Source: JALNXF01 sp964555845 | GTDB lineage: Bacteria; Patescibacteriota; Gracilibacteria; BD1-5; UBA2023 | Length of the DNA: 64,000 bases | NCBI GenBank assembly: GCA_964555845.1 | Contig: CAZKUA010000005.1 | Span: forward strand, 1-64,000 | Direction: 5' to 3' | Shown here: in pieces, positions 20,602-31,549 of the stretch | Numbering within the stretch: position 1 is the first letter of the stretch | Layout: the number at the start of each line of letters is the position of its first letter | Position numbers and translations under genes: made by a program | The notes under the pieces: model-generated | Database searches by the model: none | What the model saw: only the letters and a program-made list of their open reading frames with translations | What the model was told of the DNA's origin: nothing

Positions 20602-23373
20602 TTATTTCCCATGACAATGTTTGTATTTTTTGCTACTTCCACAAGGGCAAGGTTCATTTCTTCAGGTTCATTTGTATTGTTGTGGTCAATTATTTTTAGC
20701 TTCATTTGCACTATATACTCTTATTCACTCGTTTTCTGTCTGACTCATTTTAAAATTTTTCTCGTAAGCATCAGAAAGTAGATTTTTCAGTCATCCTAAA
20801 TCATCTAAACTATTTATTCATGCCATTCCAGTCTCATCAAAAACCACTTTTAAATTTTTATCATCTATTTCAACTTGTTCTATATTTTGGTTTGGATTTG
20901 CCGTAAGCATTCATTTTACTACCTTAAATCATAACTCACTTAATAAATTCATAAATTTATCGTATGATTTTTCTTTATAAACTATAAGTGGATTTTTTTG
21001 GGCATATCATTCAAAAGCAACCTCTTCTCTTAAGTGAGCCATATCATCAATGTGTCTCATCCACAGTTCATCAATTGATTGTAAAAATAATCTTTTTTCA
21101 AAATCAAAGAAATCTTCTTCCTTAATACTATTTTTTAAATCTTCTAATTTTTTTAAAAGATTTTCATTTAGATAATTTTTTAATTCTTGCTTATTTTTCT
21201 TTCTTAGAGTATTTATATTTATAATTTCAAAATTTGCAAAACTATTTATTTCTTCACTCATTTTTTCAATTTCTTCTGCTTCTAATCTATCATAATTATC
21301 ATCTAATATGGTACTCTCAATAAAGCTTTCTATTTGGTTTTCAAACATTTCTCTCACTTCCTCGTGCACATTTTCTTGTTCTAAAATTCTATTTCTCTTA
21401 GAATAAATTACCATTCTGTGATTATTTAGAACATCATCGTATTCCAGCACATGTTTTCTTATGTCAAAATTTCTTCCCTCAACTTGTTTTTGTACACTAT
21501 TAATTCTATTTGTTAACATCTTACTCTCAATAAGTGGTTCATCATCTGGAATTGATGCAAACATCGGAGAATTAAAAATTCCAAAAAGCTTATCTCATCC
21601 AAAAACTCTCATAATATCATCCTGAGGAGATACCATAAATTGACTAAGTCAAGGGTCTCATTGTCTTCAAGCTCTTCATCTTAATTGATTATCAATTCTT
21701 CTTGTTTCGTGTTTTTCAGTTCCAATTATCGCAAGTCCACCAAGTGAGTATTTTTGCAGTCAAATAGTTATTTCTCACTTTAGTTCTCTTGCTTTTTCAT
21801 CAAGCTTAATATCAGTTCATCTTCCAGCCATATTTGTAGCAATAGTAACTGCTTTAAAATGTCCGGCCTTTGATATAATTTCAGCTTCTTTGGTATCTTG
21901 TTTTGCATTTAATACCTCATGCGGAACTCACTGCATTGAGAGTAGTTCACTTAAATATTCAGATTTTGCAACTGATGTAGTTCAGACTAATACTGGCTGA
22001 CCTGCTTCATGGAATTCACGAATTAATCTCACTAGATATTTGTATTTTCCAAGTTCATTTTTAAAAAGCAGATCAGCTTTATCATCTCTTATCATTGGTC
22101 TATTTGTCGGGATAACTATAACCTCAAGACCGTATATTTTTATAAATTCTTCTTCCTCGGTTTTTGCAGTTCCAGTCATTCCAGATAATTTTTTGTATAA
22201 TCTAAATAAATTTTGGAATGTAATAGATGCGAGCGTTTTTGATTCTTGTTGAATTGTTACATTTTCTTTTGCTTCGATGGCTTGATGAAGTCAATCTGAG
22301 TATCTTCTACCAGAAAGAACTCTTCCAGTATGCTCATCAATTATCATTATTTCATCATTTCTATTTAGATAATCAATATCTTTTTTGTAGACAGTTTCGG
22401 CTTTTAGAGCGTTTTCTATGTGATGAATATCATTATAATGAGCTGAAATATAAATATTATCAATTCCAAGCATTTTCTCAATTTCTTGTATTCCGTCTTC
22501 CGTTAGCGTTGCTGTTTTTTGTTTTTCATCTATTTTATAGTGTGTAGTTTCTTTTAGAACTTTTGCTATTTGAGCAAATTTTAAATATTTATTAGTTGGT
22601 TCCATATCTGGAGCTGAGATAATTAGCGGAGTACGAGCTTCATCCACAAGTATAGAATCCACCTCATCCACAATTGCATAAAATAGGGGACTAAGCACTC
22701 TTCTGTTAATTCCTGTCGCCATATTATCTCTCAAATAATCAAAACCTAGCTCATTATTTGTGATATAAACTATATTTTGAGAATAGTTAAATTGCTTATC
22801 GTCACTACTTTGATTGTGTGATATTACTCAGACAGTTAGTCCGAGCGACTTATAAATAATTCACATTTCCTTAGAATCACGAGTCGCAAGATAATCATTT
22901 ACGGTAACTATATGAACTGGATTTCCAGCAAGAGCGTTTAAATAAGCTGAAATTGTAGCAACAAGTGTTTTTCATTCTCAGGTTCTCATCTCAGAAATAT
23001 TTCCGTCATTTAGGTTTAGTGCTCACACAAGTTGGACATCAAATGGTACCATATTCCAGCTAAATTTCTTATCATCAATTTGGAATTCCTGTCAATTTAT
23101 GAGTTTACATGCAATTTTGTGAACTGCAAAAGCTTCAAGTTTAATTGAGTTTAAAATCTCTTTAATTTTCTTATAATCATCCTGATTTTTGTAGTTAAGT
23201 CCTTCAAATAAAGACATAAATTGTTTTGTCTTTTCCTGAACTTTCTCAATTGTATCAAGTTCTTTTTCTAGATTTTGCTCGATTTTCTTGATTTCCTCAA
23301 CTTGTATGTTGTATTTTTTTACTTGTTTTTCATTTGGATCCCCAAATACGGTTTTTATTAAATTTTCTAGCAT
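20602..23373 (-). CDS. secA: Preprotein translocase ATPase SecA
   Basis: A 923-aa motor that drives proteins through SecYEG. Walker A is MRTGEGKTLVATISAY near 115-130, with both motif glycines coded by TGA; DEVDSILVDEARTPLIIS is the DEAD-type box near 225. The C-terminus has the zinc-binding SEC-C tail (CPCGSSKKYKHCHGK). Length is typical. Frame continuity across some 60 TGA codons is strong support for code 25. A short frame overlaps its start (see 23367-23447). Confidence 0.97.
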
Positions 23374-23447
23374 TTGTTTTTTAAATCTAAAATAATATTT
23401 TTTGCTTGTTCTAATGTTTTTCTTTTTAAAATTTCCGCCTCTGTCAT
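23367..23447 (-). CDS. Possible short ORF overlapping secA start
   Basis: A 26-aa frame (MTEAEILKRKTLEQAKNIIL...) that ends 7 bases inside secA. Its ATG lies in the arm of an inverted-repeat element. The sequence is helical and amphipathic, so it could be the surviving end of a gene cut by the element, or a chance frame in a short gap. Confidence 0.25.
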   Translation of the reverse strand: MTEAEILKRKTLEQAKNIILDLKNKC

Positions 23448-23547
23448 TTCGAGTGTAGCGAGAAATCCCTTTTTATATAATCTTATTTGCAAATAATTGC
23501 CTTCTAAAGGGATTTCTCACTTCATTTCATTCCGTTCGAAATGACAG
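23441..23547. repeat. MITE-like inverted-repeat element, copy 2
   Basis: CTGTCATTTCGAGTGTAGCG...GAAATCCCTTT on the left and AAAGGGATTTCTCAC...CGAAATGACAG on the right. The core TATATAATCTTATTTGCAA is shared with the copy at 3503. It is followed by three short GGAATGACAG / AGAATGACAG units (23555-23605), fragments of the same family. Confidence 0.75.
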
Positions 23548-23608
23548 GTGGTGGAGTTTCATTCAGAATGACAGGAATGACAGAGGTTGTGGGAATGACA
23601 GGAATATA

Positions 23609-24907
23609 TTACTCAAAAAAAGTATCTACAATTTTCTTGTATTTTAGTCTGTTTTTAATATCTTCGTAATAGCTATCACCTGGGATTAATTTGTCTTTTA
23701 ATTTCTTTAATACATCAAGATTTTGGTATTGAGCAAGTATTTTATCAATTTCTGAATTTATTTCAGCATCTGTAACTTCTGCTTCAATAATATTTTTTAA
23801 TTTTTCTAGAATTAATTCAGCCTTTAATCTTCTTTCAGCTTCTGACTTTATAATATCGTTTTTATAACTTTCTTTATCTTTTTTAATATGCTCTAAATAG
23901 TGGTCAAATAACATTCATTTTCACTCTATATCAGCTTCTTGTTCTTTATAAATATTATCAATTTCATGAGCTATAAGATTTGGTCACATTTCAATTTTAC
24001 ATACTTTTTCAAGTTCAATTAATAGTTTTTCTTCGTCATGTAATCTTGCCTTATATTCTTTTTCTTGTTTTATTTCATCTTCTAATAATTTCTTAAATCA
24101 CTCTAAATCTGTTTTTACTCATCTTAATTTTTCTACAAATTCTTCGTTCCATTCTGGTTTAATTGCTTTTTCTATCTTAAAAACTGTGGTTACGAAAAAT
24201 ACTTTTCTTCCTGCAAAATCCTTGCTATGATAATCCTTTGGAAAAGTAATATCAAATTCCACAACTTCTCAAACTTTAGCTCCAGTTAATTTATCCTCAA
24301 ATCCTGGTATAAAAGAGCCACTTCCAAGAATTAAAGGGAAACTTTTTACTTTTGTTTCTGGTAATTCTTCTCCTCATTTTTTATCAAATCATTGAGTTTC
24401 GATAGTTACTTTGTCTAATAATTCCGCTTTAGTTCCGTCTACTTCATTATACGTAATAAATCTCTTTTCTATTTCAAAAATAGCCTCATTAATTTCTTTT
24501 TGTTCAAGCTTTATTACCTCTTTTTTGATTTTAATTTTTTTAGCTTTCTTCTCGTCAACCTCTATTTCTGGCAATACTTCAATCTCAAGAGTCACCTCAA
24601 AAGGCGTTTTTGATTTTAATTCTTTGATGCTCGCGTGTCCCACTGGAATTATACTTTCTTTTTTCATTGCTTTCGCGTAAAGTTCATTTAATAGTTTGTC
24701 CACGGCTTGCATATCTATAAAATCATCTCAATAATTTTTTGCAATAATTTCAGCAGGGATCACACTTCATTTTCTAAATCATTTTATATCAGCTCTTTCG
24801 CTAATTTCCTCAATTACCTTCTCTTTAGCTTTCTCAAAACTTACTCAACTTTCCTTAATAGTCAGTTCAATTGTGTATTGATTAATTCTTTTTATTGTAC
24901 TTTGCAT
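23609..24907 (-). CDS. tig: Trigger factor
   Basis: A 432-aa ribosome-associated chaperone and peptidyl-prolyl isomerase. The N-terminal ribosome-binding domain has GFRKGSVIPAEIIAKNYG near residue 44-61, equivalent to the usual GFRPGKVP signature. The FKBP-like middle has GSGSFIPGFEDKLTGAKVGE. The C-terminal chaperone arms are long, Lys/Glu-rich helices ending KYKKIVDTFFE. Length is typical. It is upstream of the secA/lepB group on the same strand, separated by an inverted-repeat element. Confidence 0.94.
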
Positions 24908-25037
24908 ATCTTTTGGTTTTTTTAAAAATAAAATTAAGTTCGCTAATTATATGGAAATTTCTAAAAATTCAAATTTAAAATGAAGATAAATTTGTTTTTT
25001 TATTTTATTAAATTATAATAGTCTCACAAAAACTATT

Positions 25038-25073
25038 CCTCCTCTATTTTAGGGGAGGTTAGGTGGGGTAATT
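25038..25073 (+). repeat. GGGGAGGTTAGG leader hairpin, copy B
   Basis: CCTCCTCTATTTTAGGGGAGG hairpin followed by TTAGGTGGGGTAATTTACAA, 21 bases before the ATG at 25094. Confidence 0.75.
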
Positions 25074-25093
25074 TACAATTTAATAAAATCTTT

Positions 25094-25753
25094 ATGAGAA
25101 CCTTGCTAAAAAATCTAATTTCCAAAATTGGAAATTGATTACTAATTTGAATTTGAATAGTTCTCAGTATCTGAATATTTGGAATAATTTATGCTGCATA
25201 CACTTGGACAACACAAGCTCCAGTTTCTGCTGGTTCTCCGCTCACCGCTACAGCTTGGAATGATATGCTAAATAATCTAAATTATCTAAAACAAGAAACT
25301 TGAAAACTCTGAACACTTTCTTCTGGGAAAATGTGTACAAGTGATTGAAATAAAATAGATTGTGTCACCACAATACCAAGTGCAAGTGATTGTGTATGAG
25401 CTTCAGTATGAGCATCTTGTGGTGGATGAAAATATGCCTGATGAGGATTGGTTGCCATGACTTCTGACGAATCCCTAATGGCTTGGAGTACAGCATTTTC
25501 AGCTTGCTTATGAAAAACAACATGATGATTTACCGATTGGAGATTACCTACAATTGATGAATTAAAAATTTTATTTATCAACAAAGCTACTATTTGAGGA
25601 TTTAGTACTGTTCCAATAAACCCAAGTAGTTATTATTGGTCTTCTTCAGAATATAGTTCAACTAATGCATACATGCTTGTTTTTATTACAGGTTATACCA
25701 CTAATGTCCCTATGACTACTGCCTATGCTTCTCGTTGTGTTCGTAAGTTTTAA
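25094..25753 (+). CDS. Membrane-anchored Lcl_C/DUF1566-domain protein
   Basis: A 219-aa protein. The N-terminal helix GLLIGIGIVLSIGIFGIIYA and SAGSPLTATAWNDMLNNL are shared with the proteins at 17726 and 61810. The C-terminal half is a DUF1566/Lcl_C domain: FTDWRLPTIDELKILF, YYWSSSEYSSTNAYMLVF and SRCVRKF. The middle holds Cys pairs and Gly/Ala-rich segments (CVGASVGASCGGGKYAGG) in which many Gly are TGA. DUF1566 folds are lectin-like and common on adhesins, so this is likely a displayed binding protein. A hairpin leader lies just upstream. Confidence 0.87.
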
Positions 25754-25763
25754 AAACAAAAAA

Positions 25764-26816
25764 TTACTTTAACTTCTCCACAATAAATTCAATTGCATTT
25801 TCTTTTTTGATTTTTTTGAAATTTGGAAGGAATTTGTTGAAATCCAGATATTTGAGATAAAAAACTACTTTTTCTGGGTCGTTTTCATAGATTCAGAATC
25901 AGGCTTTTTCCATAAGACGAATATTTCATTCTTCTTGACCAGGAATAAAACTTGGTGAAATAATCGGCACATCAGTCGCAATACATTCGCTCATTATCGC
26001 TCATCCTGGTTTTGTAATGAAAATGTCTATATTTTTTAGGTTTTCTTTTATATCAATAAAATCCGAGTATTTAATTCTCTTATCTTTTACCTCTTTTTTT
26101 AGGCTCGCAAATAACTTAGCATTCCTTCATTTAATAATATTTATCTCTTTATAAAAATCTTCCTTTTTTAGAAGTTCGAGAAGCTTTAACATAAATGGTT
26201 TTTTTAGTCAGGTCAGAAGTATTGAAATATTTTCATTTTTAATAGTTTTTTTGTCTATGAAATATTTCCTCTCAATTGGAAAAAATGAGGTAAAAACATT
26301 ATTTTTAATATGATTAAATTTTCGCTTGAATTCTTTATTTGAGAAGTCATCAATCACGAAGAAATAATCAATATTCTCGCACCCATAAAACCACGGCATT
26401 CCTATCTCAATCGCATCAGTTATTATAACTGCACTTTTGAAAGTCTTTTTATTTTTTAAAGTGTAATTCCTTATAAAAACTGGCCAGTTTGGGAAGGTAC
26501 AAATTACATAATCTGGGCCAAATTCATCAATTATTTCATTGAATTTCTTCTGGTAAACACTCTTAAAAAGCAGATTAAGAAGTTCATTTGTAAATTCCTG
26601 GTCAAGTAAATTAAAAGTTGCATCCCACAAAAATGGGATTTTCTCCGAAAAAGCATAAAATTTACGACTATTATCTCATCATTTCTTGAGTAAATCCGTC
26701 AAATCAAGTGACTGCACTATATCTCATTTTTCCCTCAAATAATTTGAAATATTATCCCTCGCGACATTGTGTCAACTCCCATACGAAGCTGTCAGAATCA
26801 GATATTTTTTTTGCAT
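25764..26816 (-). CDS. MGDG-synthase/MurG-like glycosyltransferase
   Basis: A 350-aa GT-B protein. The N-terminus YLILTASYGSGHNVARDNIS is the MGDG synthase N-terminal motif (PF06925), seen in processive diacylglycerol glucosyltransferases. The C-terminal half has ITKPGGAIMSECIATDVPII, the donor-binding GG...E motif, followed by PSFIPGQEEGN. It probably glycosylates a membrane lipid or undecaprenyl-linked acceptor at the inner face of the membrane. It ends 11 bases from the convergent surface-protein gene. In-frame TGA at the key glycines shows it is native. Confidence 0.82.
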
Positions 26817-26842
26817 AAACAATTTAATTTATAAATGTTAAT

Positions 26843-27030
26843 CTGTCATTTCGAATGTCTCCTCCTGTCGTTTCGAGTGCCTCCTCTGTCATTTCGAGTG
26901 CAACGAGAAATCCCTTTTAGAAGCACTTTTGAAATTGTAATTTCCAAGTTTAACTTTTCTTTAAGTTTTAATCCCAAAAGATTTGATTTAAAGGGATTTC
27001 TCACTACACTTCGTTTCGTTCGAAATGACA
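26843..27030. repeat. MITE-like inverted-repeat element, copy 3 (with extra arms)
   Basis: Two extra left-arm units (CTGTCATTTCGAATG, CTGTCGTTTCGAGTG) precede a full arm, then a core sharing AAGTTTAACTTTTCTT and AAAAGATTTGATTT with copy 1, then the inverted arm ending CGAAATGACA. Open frames here are on repeat arms only. The rest of 26817-27171 shows no gene. Confidence 0.75.
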
Positions 27031-27171
27031 ACAAAATAATCTTTTTTGAGTTTATCCAAAATTCTAAATTTATCAAATTTCATTTTTCCTTGACAAAAAC
27101 ATATTTTCAAATATAAATCAAACTACAAAAACAAAAATTATTTCAAATAAAAATAAATTTAGATCCCAATT

Positions 27172-27185
27172 GGGGAAGGAGAAGG
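27172..27185 (+). promoter_or_regulatory. Strong Shine-Dalgarno site (unusual here)
   Basis: GGGGAAGGAGAAGG ends 3 bases before the ATG at 27189. Native genes in this window lack such sites, so it marks the segment as different. Confidence 0.7.
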
Positions 27186-27188
27186 ATT

Positions 27189-27656
27189 ATGAGCGGATAT
27201 ATAACGTGGTGGTCTGTTGGTGGTGCTTTCATTTTTTTCTTTTTAACAAGGTTTCTTGTTAACGAGATGCTCAAGAAATTCAAGTTCAACTACCAGTTCT
27301 ACCGGAACAGCCCAAATATTCTGACTTATGAATACAAGGGTGGCGTAATGAATATGAGTAACCTCATAATCGAATCAGGAAAATCCGAAGATAGAAACTT
27401 CAAAGTTCTCGTAGGCTTTCAAATGGGAAAAGACAAATACGATTTTTACGGATTTATTGAATCTCATGGTAAGGGGAAAGTAGTGATTTCCACCTACTTC
27501 GGCAGAGGCCCATGCAAATTCGTTTTTGCCCTGGACCGGCCGGCCAAAGATTTCCGAGTCACTTTTGATTTGAAACTCATCGAGTTTGATTCACCAGATG
27601 TTATCTACCCACCCCACTGGTGGCAGAGACCGTTTCATTTCATAGAAAAACTCTAA
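27189..27656 (+). CDS. Hypothetical membrane-anchored protein, foreign-looking
   Basis: A 155-aa frame with one N-terminal helix (WWSVGGAFIFFFLTRFLV), then a probable beta-rich domain ending PPHWWQRPFHFIEKL. No family recognised. It stands out: about 13 glycines are all GGN, none TGA; codons such as ggc, ctc, cgg and gcc are frequent; and a near-consensus Shine-Dalgarno lies upstream. These are the marks of a standard-code organism with higher G+C. It is followed at 18 bases by a small zinc-finger-like gene and ends near tRNA-Phe. Confidence 0.7.
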   Translation: MSGYITWWSVGGAFIFFFLTRFLVNEMLKKFKFNYQFYRNSPNILTYEYKGGVMNMSNLIIESGKSEDRNFKVLVGFQMGKDKYDFYGFIESHGKGKVVISTYFGRGPCKFVFALDRPAKDFRVTFDLKLIEFDSPDVIYPPHWWQRPFHFIEKL

Positions 27657-27673
27657 AAAAAGGACAGGAAACC

Positions 27674-27847
27674 ATGAAAGACGTTCCAAGTTGTAAAATT
27701 TGCCATGGCACTGGACAGTACCTTGCAAAGTGTATTACTTGCAGAGGTGAAGGCAAAGTTCTTGATTACGGCAAAAATCAGAAAGTAACTTGCCCGGACT
27801 GCAACGGCACCAAAGAAAAATTCAATGAGTGTCAAAAAACTGTGTGA
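27674..27847 (+). CDS. Small DnaJ-type zinc-finger (CxxCxGxG) protein, ends at TGA in standard code
   Basis: A 57-aa frame with three C..C..G knuckles: CKICHGTG, CITCRGEG and CPDCNGTK, arranged as in the DnaJ zinc-finger domain. An AGGACAGGAA Shine-Dalgarno lies 3 bases before the ATG. It ends at a TGA, followed by a GC-rich terminator 36 bases later. If TGA were Gly as elsewhere, the protein would run 44 more codons through the terminator hairpin to 27979 with unlikely sequence. I therefore take TGA as the ancestral stop and the gene as imported; in this cell it may be read through. Confidence 0.6.
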   Translation: MKDVPSCKICHGTGQYLAKCITCRGEGKVLDYGKNQKVTCPDCNGTKEKFNECQKTV

Positions 27848-27882
27848 CAAATCCTCGAAAGAGTGAGATGTTGCGCGAAACC

Positions 27883-27916
27883 AAAAAAGAGCCCCGCTTC
27901 GCGGGGCTTTAAATTT
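27883..27916 (+). terminator. GC-rich intrinsic terminator (foreign style)
   Basis: AGCCCCGC TTC GCGGGGCT stem with A-run before and T-run after. Its GC-rich stem is unlike the other, AT-rich, terminators in the window. Confidence 0.85.
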
Positions 27917-27949
27917 GTATTAAGATATTTAGAAGACATTTTTAAACAA

Positions 27950-27978
27950 AAAAATACTTTTTGCAAAGTATTTTTTTA
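27950..27978 (-). terminator. Intrinsic terminator after tRNA-Phe
   Basis: AAAAATACTTT / AAAGTATTTTT hairpin lying 10 bases past the tRNA-Phe 3' end on the minus strand, with a T-run on both strands. Confidence 0.65.
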
Positions 27979-27987
27979 AAATTCATT

Positions 27988-28062
27988 TGGTGGCGAGGGG
28001 CAGAATTGAACTGCCGACACAAGGCTTTTCAGGCCTCTGCTCTACCACTGAGCTACCCCGCC
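27988..28062 (-). tRNA. tRNA-Phe (GAA)
   Basis: Cloverleaf with acceptor GGCGGGG/CCTCGCC, anticodon loop CTGAAAA (GAA), T-loop TTCAATT and an encoded CCA end. It sits at the edge of the foreign-looking island, whose end faces the tRNA 3' end, a usual integration point. Confidence 0.95.
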
Positions 28063-28081
28063 ATATGAATTTTGGAGCTTT

Positions 28082-28108
28082 ACTTTTCTCATATAAAATG
28101 AGAAAAGT
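28082..28108. other. Hairpin between MFS gene and tRNA-Phe
   Basis: ACTTTTCTCAT / ATGAGAAAAGT inverted repeat with a 5-base loop and no clear T-run on the minus strand. It may end or process the MFS transcript. Confidence 0.4.
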
Positions 28109-28176
28109 GGATTTATTATATAAAAAATAATTTTAAATCAAATTTTTTTGTAAAAATATATATGAGTACATATTTA

Positions 28177-29328
28177 TTATTCCTTTTCAAGGAAGAAATA
28201 AAGGAAAATTATATTAAAAATAAGTAAAAATCCAAAGAAATAAAATGGAAATTTTATTCATTCCATATATAAAATTCCACTCACAAAAGGTCAGACAATA
28301 TCGGCGATACTTCAAAATGCAGTATTAATTCACATATTTTTTCAGAAATCTTTTTTATGGGAATGTTTGCTAATTAGTGCAAAAATCGAGGAATTTGTAT
28401 TGCTGAGTCAAATAGCTACAAGTCACAGTAAAATATAAAAAATCACTAAATTATGAGTTCTGGTAATTAGTATAAAACTAATTCAAACAAGAAATAATCA
28501 AGAAATTATTAGATATTTTTCCGCAATATAATGCCCAATTTTTCAGATAATAAATCATTGATAAATAATTGAAATTATTCACAAAAATCCAAAACTATAC
28601 GCAACTTGCTTCGGTCAGAAATTCCAAATCTCATTTATGTAGAGTGCAAAAATAGTTTGAATTCCAGCAAAAGCGCCGGTAATTATAAAAAAACTTATAA
28701 ATAAAATTAGTAAGCTACTTTGGAGTCAAGAAATTTTCACTTCTTCTAAATGTATTTTGTGAGTATCTTTTGGAAGTAAAAATATTGAGACAATTAAGCT
28801 AATAGCGAGGATTATTGCCGAGAAAAATCACATATTTCTAAGTCAGAATTCCTCCAAAAATGACCCAAAAATGGGTCAAATAGTAAATCCAAGCCCCAAA
28901 CTCGCTCCGACAAGTCACATATTTGCAATTCTATTTTTATCATTTGAAATATCACCGACACTGGCTTGAATAACACTAATTCCTCAGCCTCCAATTCCAC
29001 AGATAAATCTTGAGAGAATAAAAAATTCCAAGCTTTTTGAAAATCAAAACAAAATATAACCGATAATATTGGCCACAATACTTATTAAAATAATATTTTT
29101 CCTTCAGTATCTATCAGACAATCTCCCGAACATTATCCCTCAAATAAACATTCAAACAGCCGCTGCTGACACTGTAATTCACACCGTGAGTGAATTACCT
29201 CAAAAGGATTTAACAATAAAAGGCAAAACTGGCAGAATAAAGCTAAATCCCAGAATATCAAGAAAACTTAGGGTAAGTAAAGTGTAAAGACTTTTTCTTG
29301 CCCCAAGGGCACTTGTTTCACTGCGCAT
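28177..29328 (-). CDS. Major facilitator superfamily transporter
   Basis: A 383-aa protein with about 12 hydrophobic helices. The MFS loop 2-3 motif is GRLSDRYGRKNIIL near residue 68-81, and the region 5 motif is GLVGASLGLGFTIGPIFG near 132-149, matching the drug:H+ antiporter-1 branch. Substrate unknown. It ends EKE with two stops in a row. The Gly in the motifs are mostly TGA or GGA, so it is native. It diverges from ftsH. Confidence 0.9.
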
Positions 29329-29457
29329 AAAATAATTTTTAGATTAATATTTATTTGATTATAGTAATTTTTGTAAAAATCAAAATATATTTGATTTTTT
29401 AGGGTTTTTTCATACTATGCTTTAACCTAAAATATTATATAAAAAATAAGTAAAAAT

Positions 29458-31413
29458 ATGGTAACTAAGAAAGATAAAATTGATTTAATCAAGAAATTAA
29501 AAGAAATTCAAAAAACACAGAAAACTGATAATAAAAAGAAAAAATGAAAAAAGAATAATCCTTTTATAGCGCTTTTTCTAGTAGCTATTTTGGTGGCTGT
29601 AATTTACAGTTTTGTAAATACGAATTCTAAAGAAATTATAAATGACAAGCTTTGAATTAATGAGGTTGTGTCTAATTATTCATCTGGTATTTATAGCGAA
29701 ATTTCTATTGATTGAAATAAAATGTATGCCAAGAGAAAAGATTCTAAGCAAGAGGTTATTTGAGGAAAAGTAATTGAAGTTGTAAATATTGATAAAGTAA
29801 GTCTTCCACCAAATGATTGATTAGTAGACCTTTGATTTAGTGAGAAAAATAATTCTACAAAAATTATAGTAAAAGATGATACGTGGTCAAAATTCTGGTC
29901 AGACTTCGCACCAAGTCTTATTGGTGGAATTTTATTTATTATATTTTTCATGTTTATAATCTGAAAAATGTGATGATGACCTGGTTGAGCGATGGCCTTC
30001 ATTAAGTCAAGAGCTCGTCTATATGATCCAGGAAAAGATAAATTAACTTTTGCTGATGTAGCTGGAGCTGATGAAGAAAAAGATGAATTAATTGAAGTAG
30101 TAGATTTCCTTAAAAATCCTAAAAAATATAGAGATTTATGAGCAAAAATCCCTAGATGAGTGATTATGGCATGACCTCCAGGAACAGGTAAAACACTTTT
30201 GGCTCGTGCTGTAGCAGGTGAGAGCGGAGTTCCATTTTTCTCAATTTCAGGAAGTGAATTTGTGGAAATGTTTGTCGGAGTATGAGCGGCTCGTGTAAGA
30301 GATTTATTTAAGGAAGCAAAAGAAAAAGCACCATCAATTATTTTTATTGATGAAATAGATGCTATAGGTAAGAAAAGATCTCCTGGAATTGGTGGATGAC
30401 ACGATGAAAGAGAACAAACTCTAAATCAGATATTGACTGAGATGGATGGATTTGATAATGATACAAATGTTATAGTAATGGCAGCTACAAACAGAGCTGA
30501 TGTGCTTGATAAGGCATTACTTAGACCAGGTAGATTTGACCGCAAAATTACAATTAATCTTCCAAATCTTGAAGATAGAATTAAAATTCTAGAAGTTCAC
30601 TCTAAAAATAAACCAATAGATAAATGAGTTGATTTAAGAAGAATAGCCTGAACTACTGTCGGATTTAGTGGAGCGGATTTGGCCAATTTACTTAATGAGT
30701 CAGCAATTTTAGCTTGAAAACTTCAATCAAAAACAGTTACTGCTGATATGATTCAAAAATCAATTGAGAAAATCCTTATGTGAACTACAAAAAAATCCCT
30801 TAAAATGACATTACTTGAGAAGCAAATTACAGCATTTCATGAAGTGTGACATGCTCTTGTTGGTAAAATGCTTCCAAATACAGATCCAGTAAATAAAATA
30901 TCGATTTTATCGCGTGGAATGGCACTTTGAGTAACTTGGTTTTTACCAGAAAAAGATAAAATTCTTATTTCAAAAGCAAAATATATCGATGAACTTGCGA
31001 CTTTATACGGATGAAGAGCATCTGAAGAGGTATTTTTCTGAATTGATAATATTACAACTGGAGCCTCAAATGACATAGAAAGAGCGACAGAAATTGCCAG
31101 AGCTATGGTTATGAGATTCTGATTTGATAGTGAGCTTTGAGCTGAGAATTTTGTATGAGAAGTAGCTCAGGGAAATTATCTAGGCGGAGACACACAAGCC
31201 AAAGTAGTAAGTGAAAAAACACAAGAAATTATAGACAACAAAGTAAGAGAAATACTTCTTGATGCTTATAAAAAAGCAAAAAATATTATTACAAAATACA
31301 AAGATTTACACCAGAAAATCTCGACAGTACTACTTGAAAAAGAGGAAATCTACAGAGAAGAATTTGATGAATTTTTTAAAGATATAAAAGATTTACCAGA
31401 GAAAAATGGATAA
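29458..31413 (+). CDS. ftsH: ATP-dependent zinc metalloprotease FtsH
   Basis: A 651-aa membrane AAA+ protease. Helices at about 40-58 and 157-178 frame an exported domain. Walker A is MAGPPGTGKTLLA near 240-252 (first Gly TGA), Walker B is IIFIDEIDAIG, the second region of homology has ATNRADVLDKALLRPGRFDR, and the zinc motif is HEVGH near 460, with its Gly coded by TGA. That is a diagnostic code-25 site. The usual Asp zinc ligand lies in TTGASNDIERAT. Length is normal. A hairpin at 29375-29400 lies in the 130-base gap before it. Confidence 0.97.
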
Positions 31414-31433
31414 TAAAAAATTTTAAGCCCTCT

Positions 31434-31527
31434 TCGTCATTCTGAACACCAGCTTTCGTCATCCTGAGCGAAATCTCCCATCTCGTCATCCTGAGCGAAA
31501 TGAAGTGTAGTCGAAGGATCTTTTTAA
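31434..31527. repeat. GTCATCCTGAGCG-type repeats, left of GIY-YIG gene
   Basis: Three tandem degenerate units: TCGTCATTCTGAACACC, TCGTCATCCTGAGCGAAATC and TCGTCATCCTGAGCGAAATG, the last followed by TAGTCGAAGGATCTTT. The last unit is the inverted partner of the unit at 31842. Confidence 0.8.
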
Positions 31528-31549
31528 TTAATTCTCCTAATAAACTTTT

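Noticed and set aside
26835..27116. Open frames on both strands over the repeat element
   Set aside because: They follow the inverted-repeat arms and have no protein-like composition.
27620..27847. Longer start for the zinc-finger protein, overlapping the preceding gene
   Set aside because: The downstream ATG at 27674 has a proper Shine-Dalgarno and avoids a 36-base overlap.
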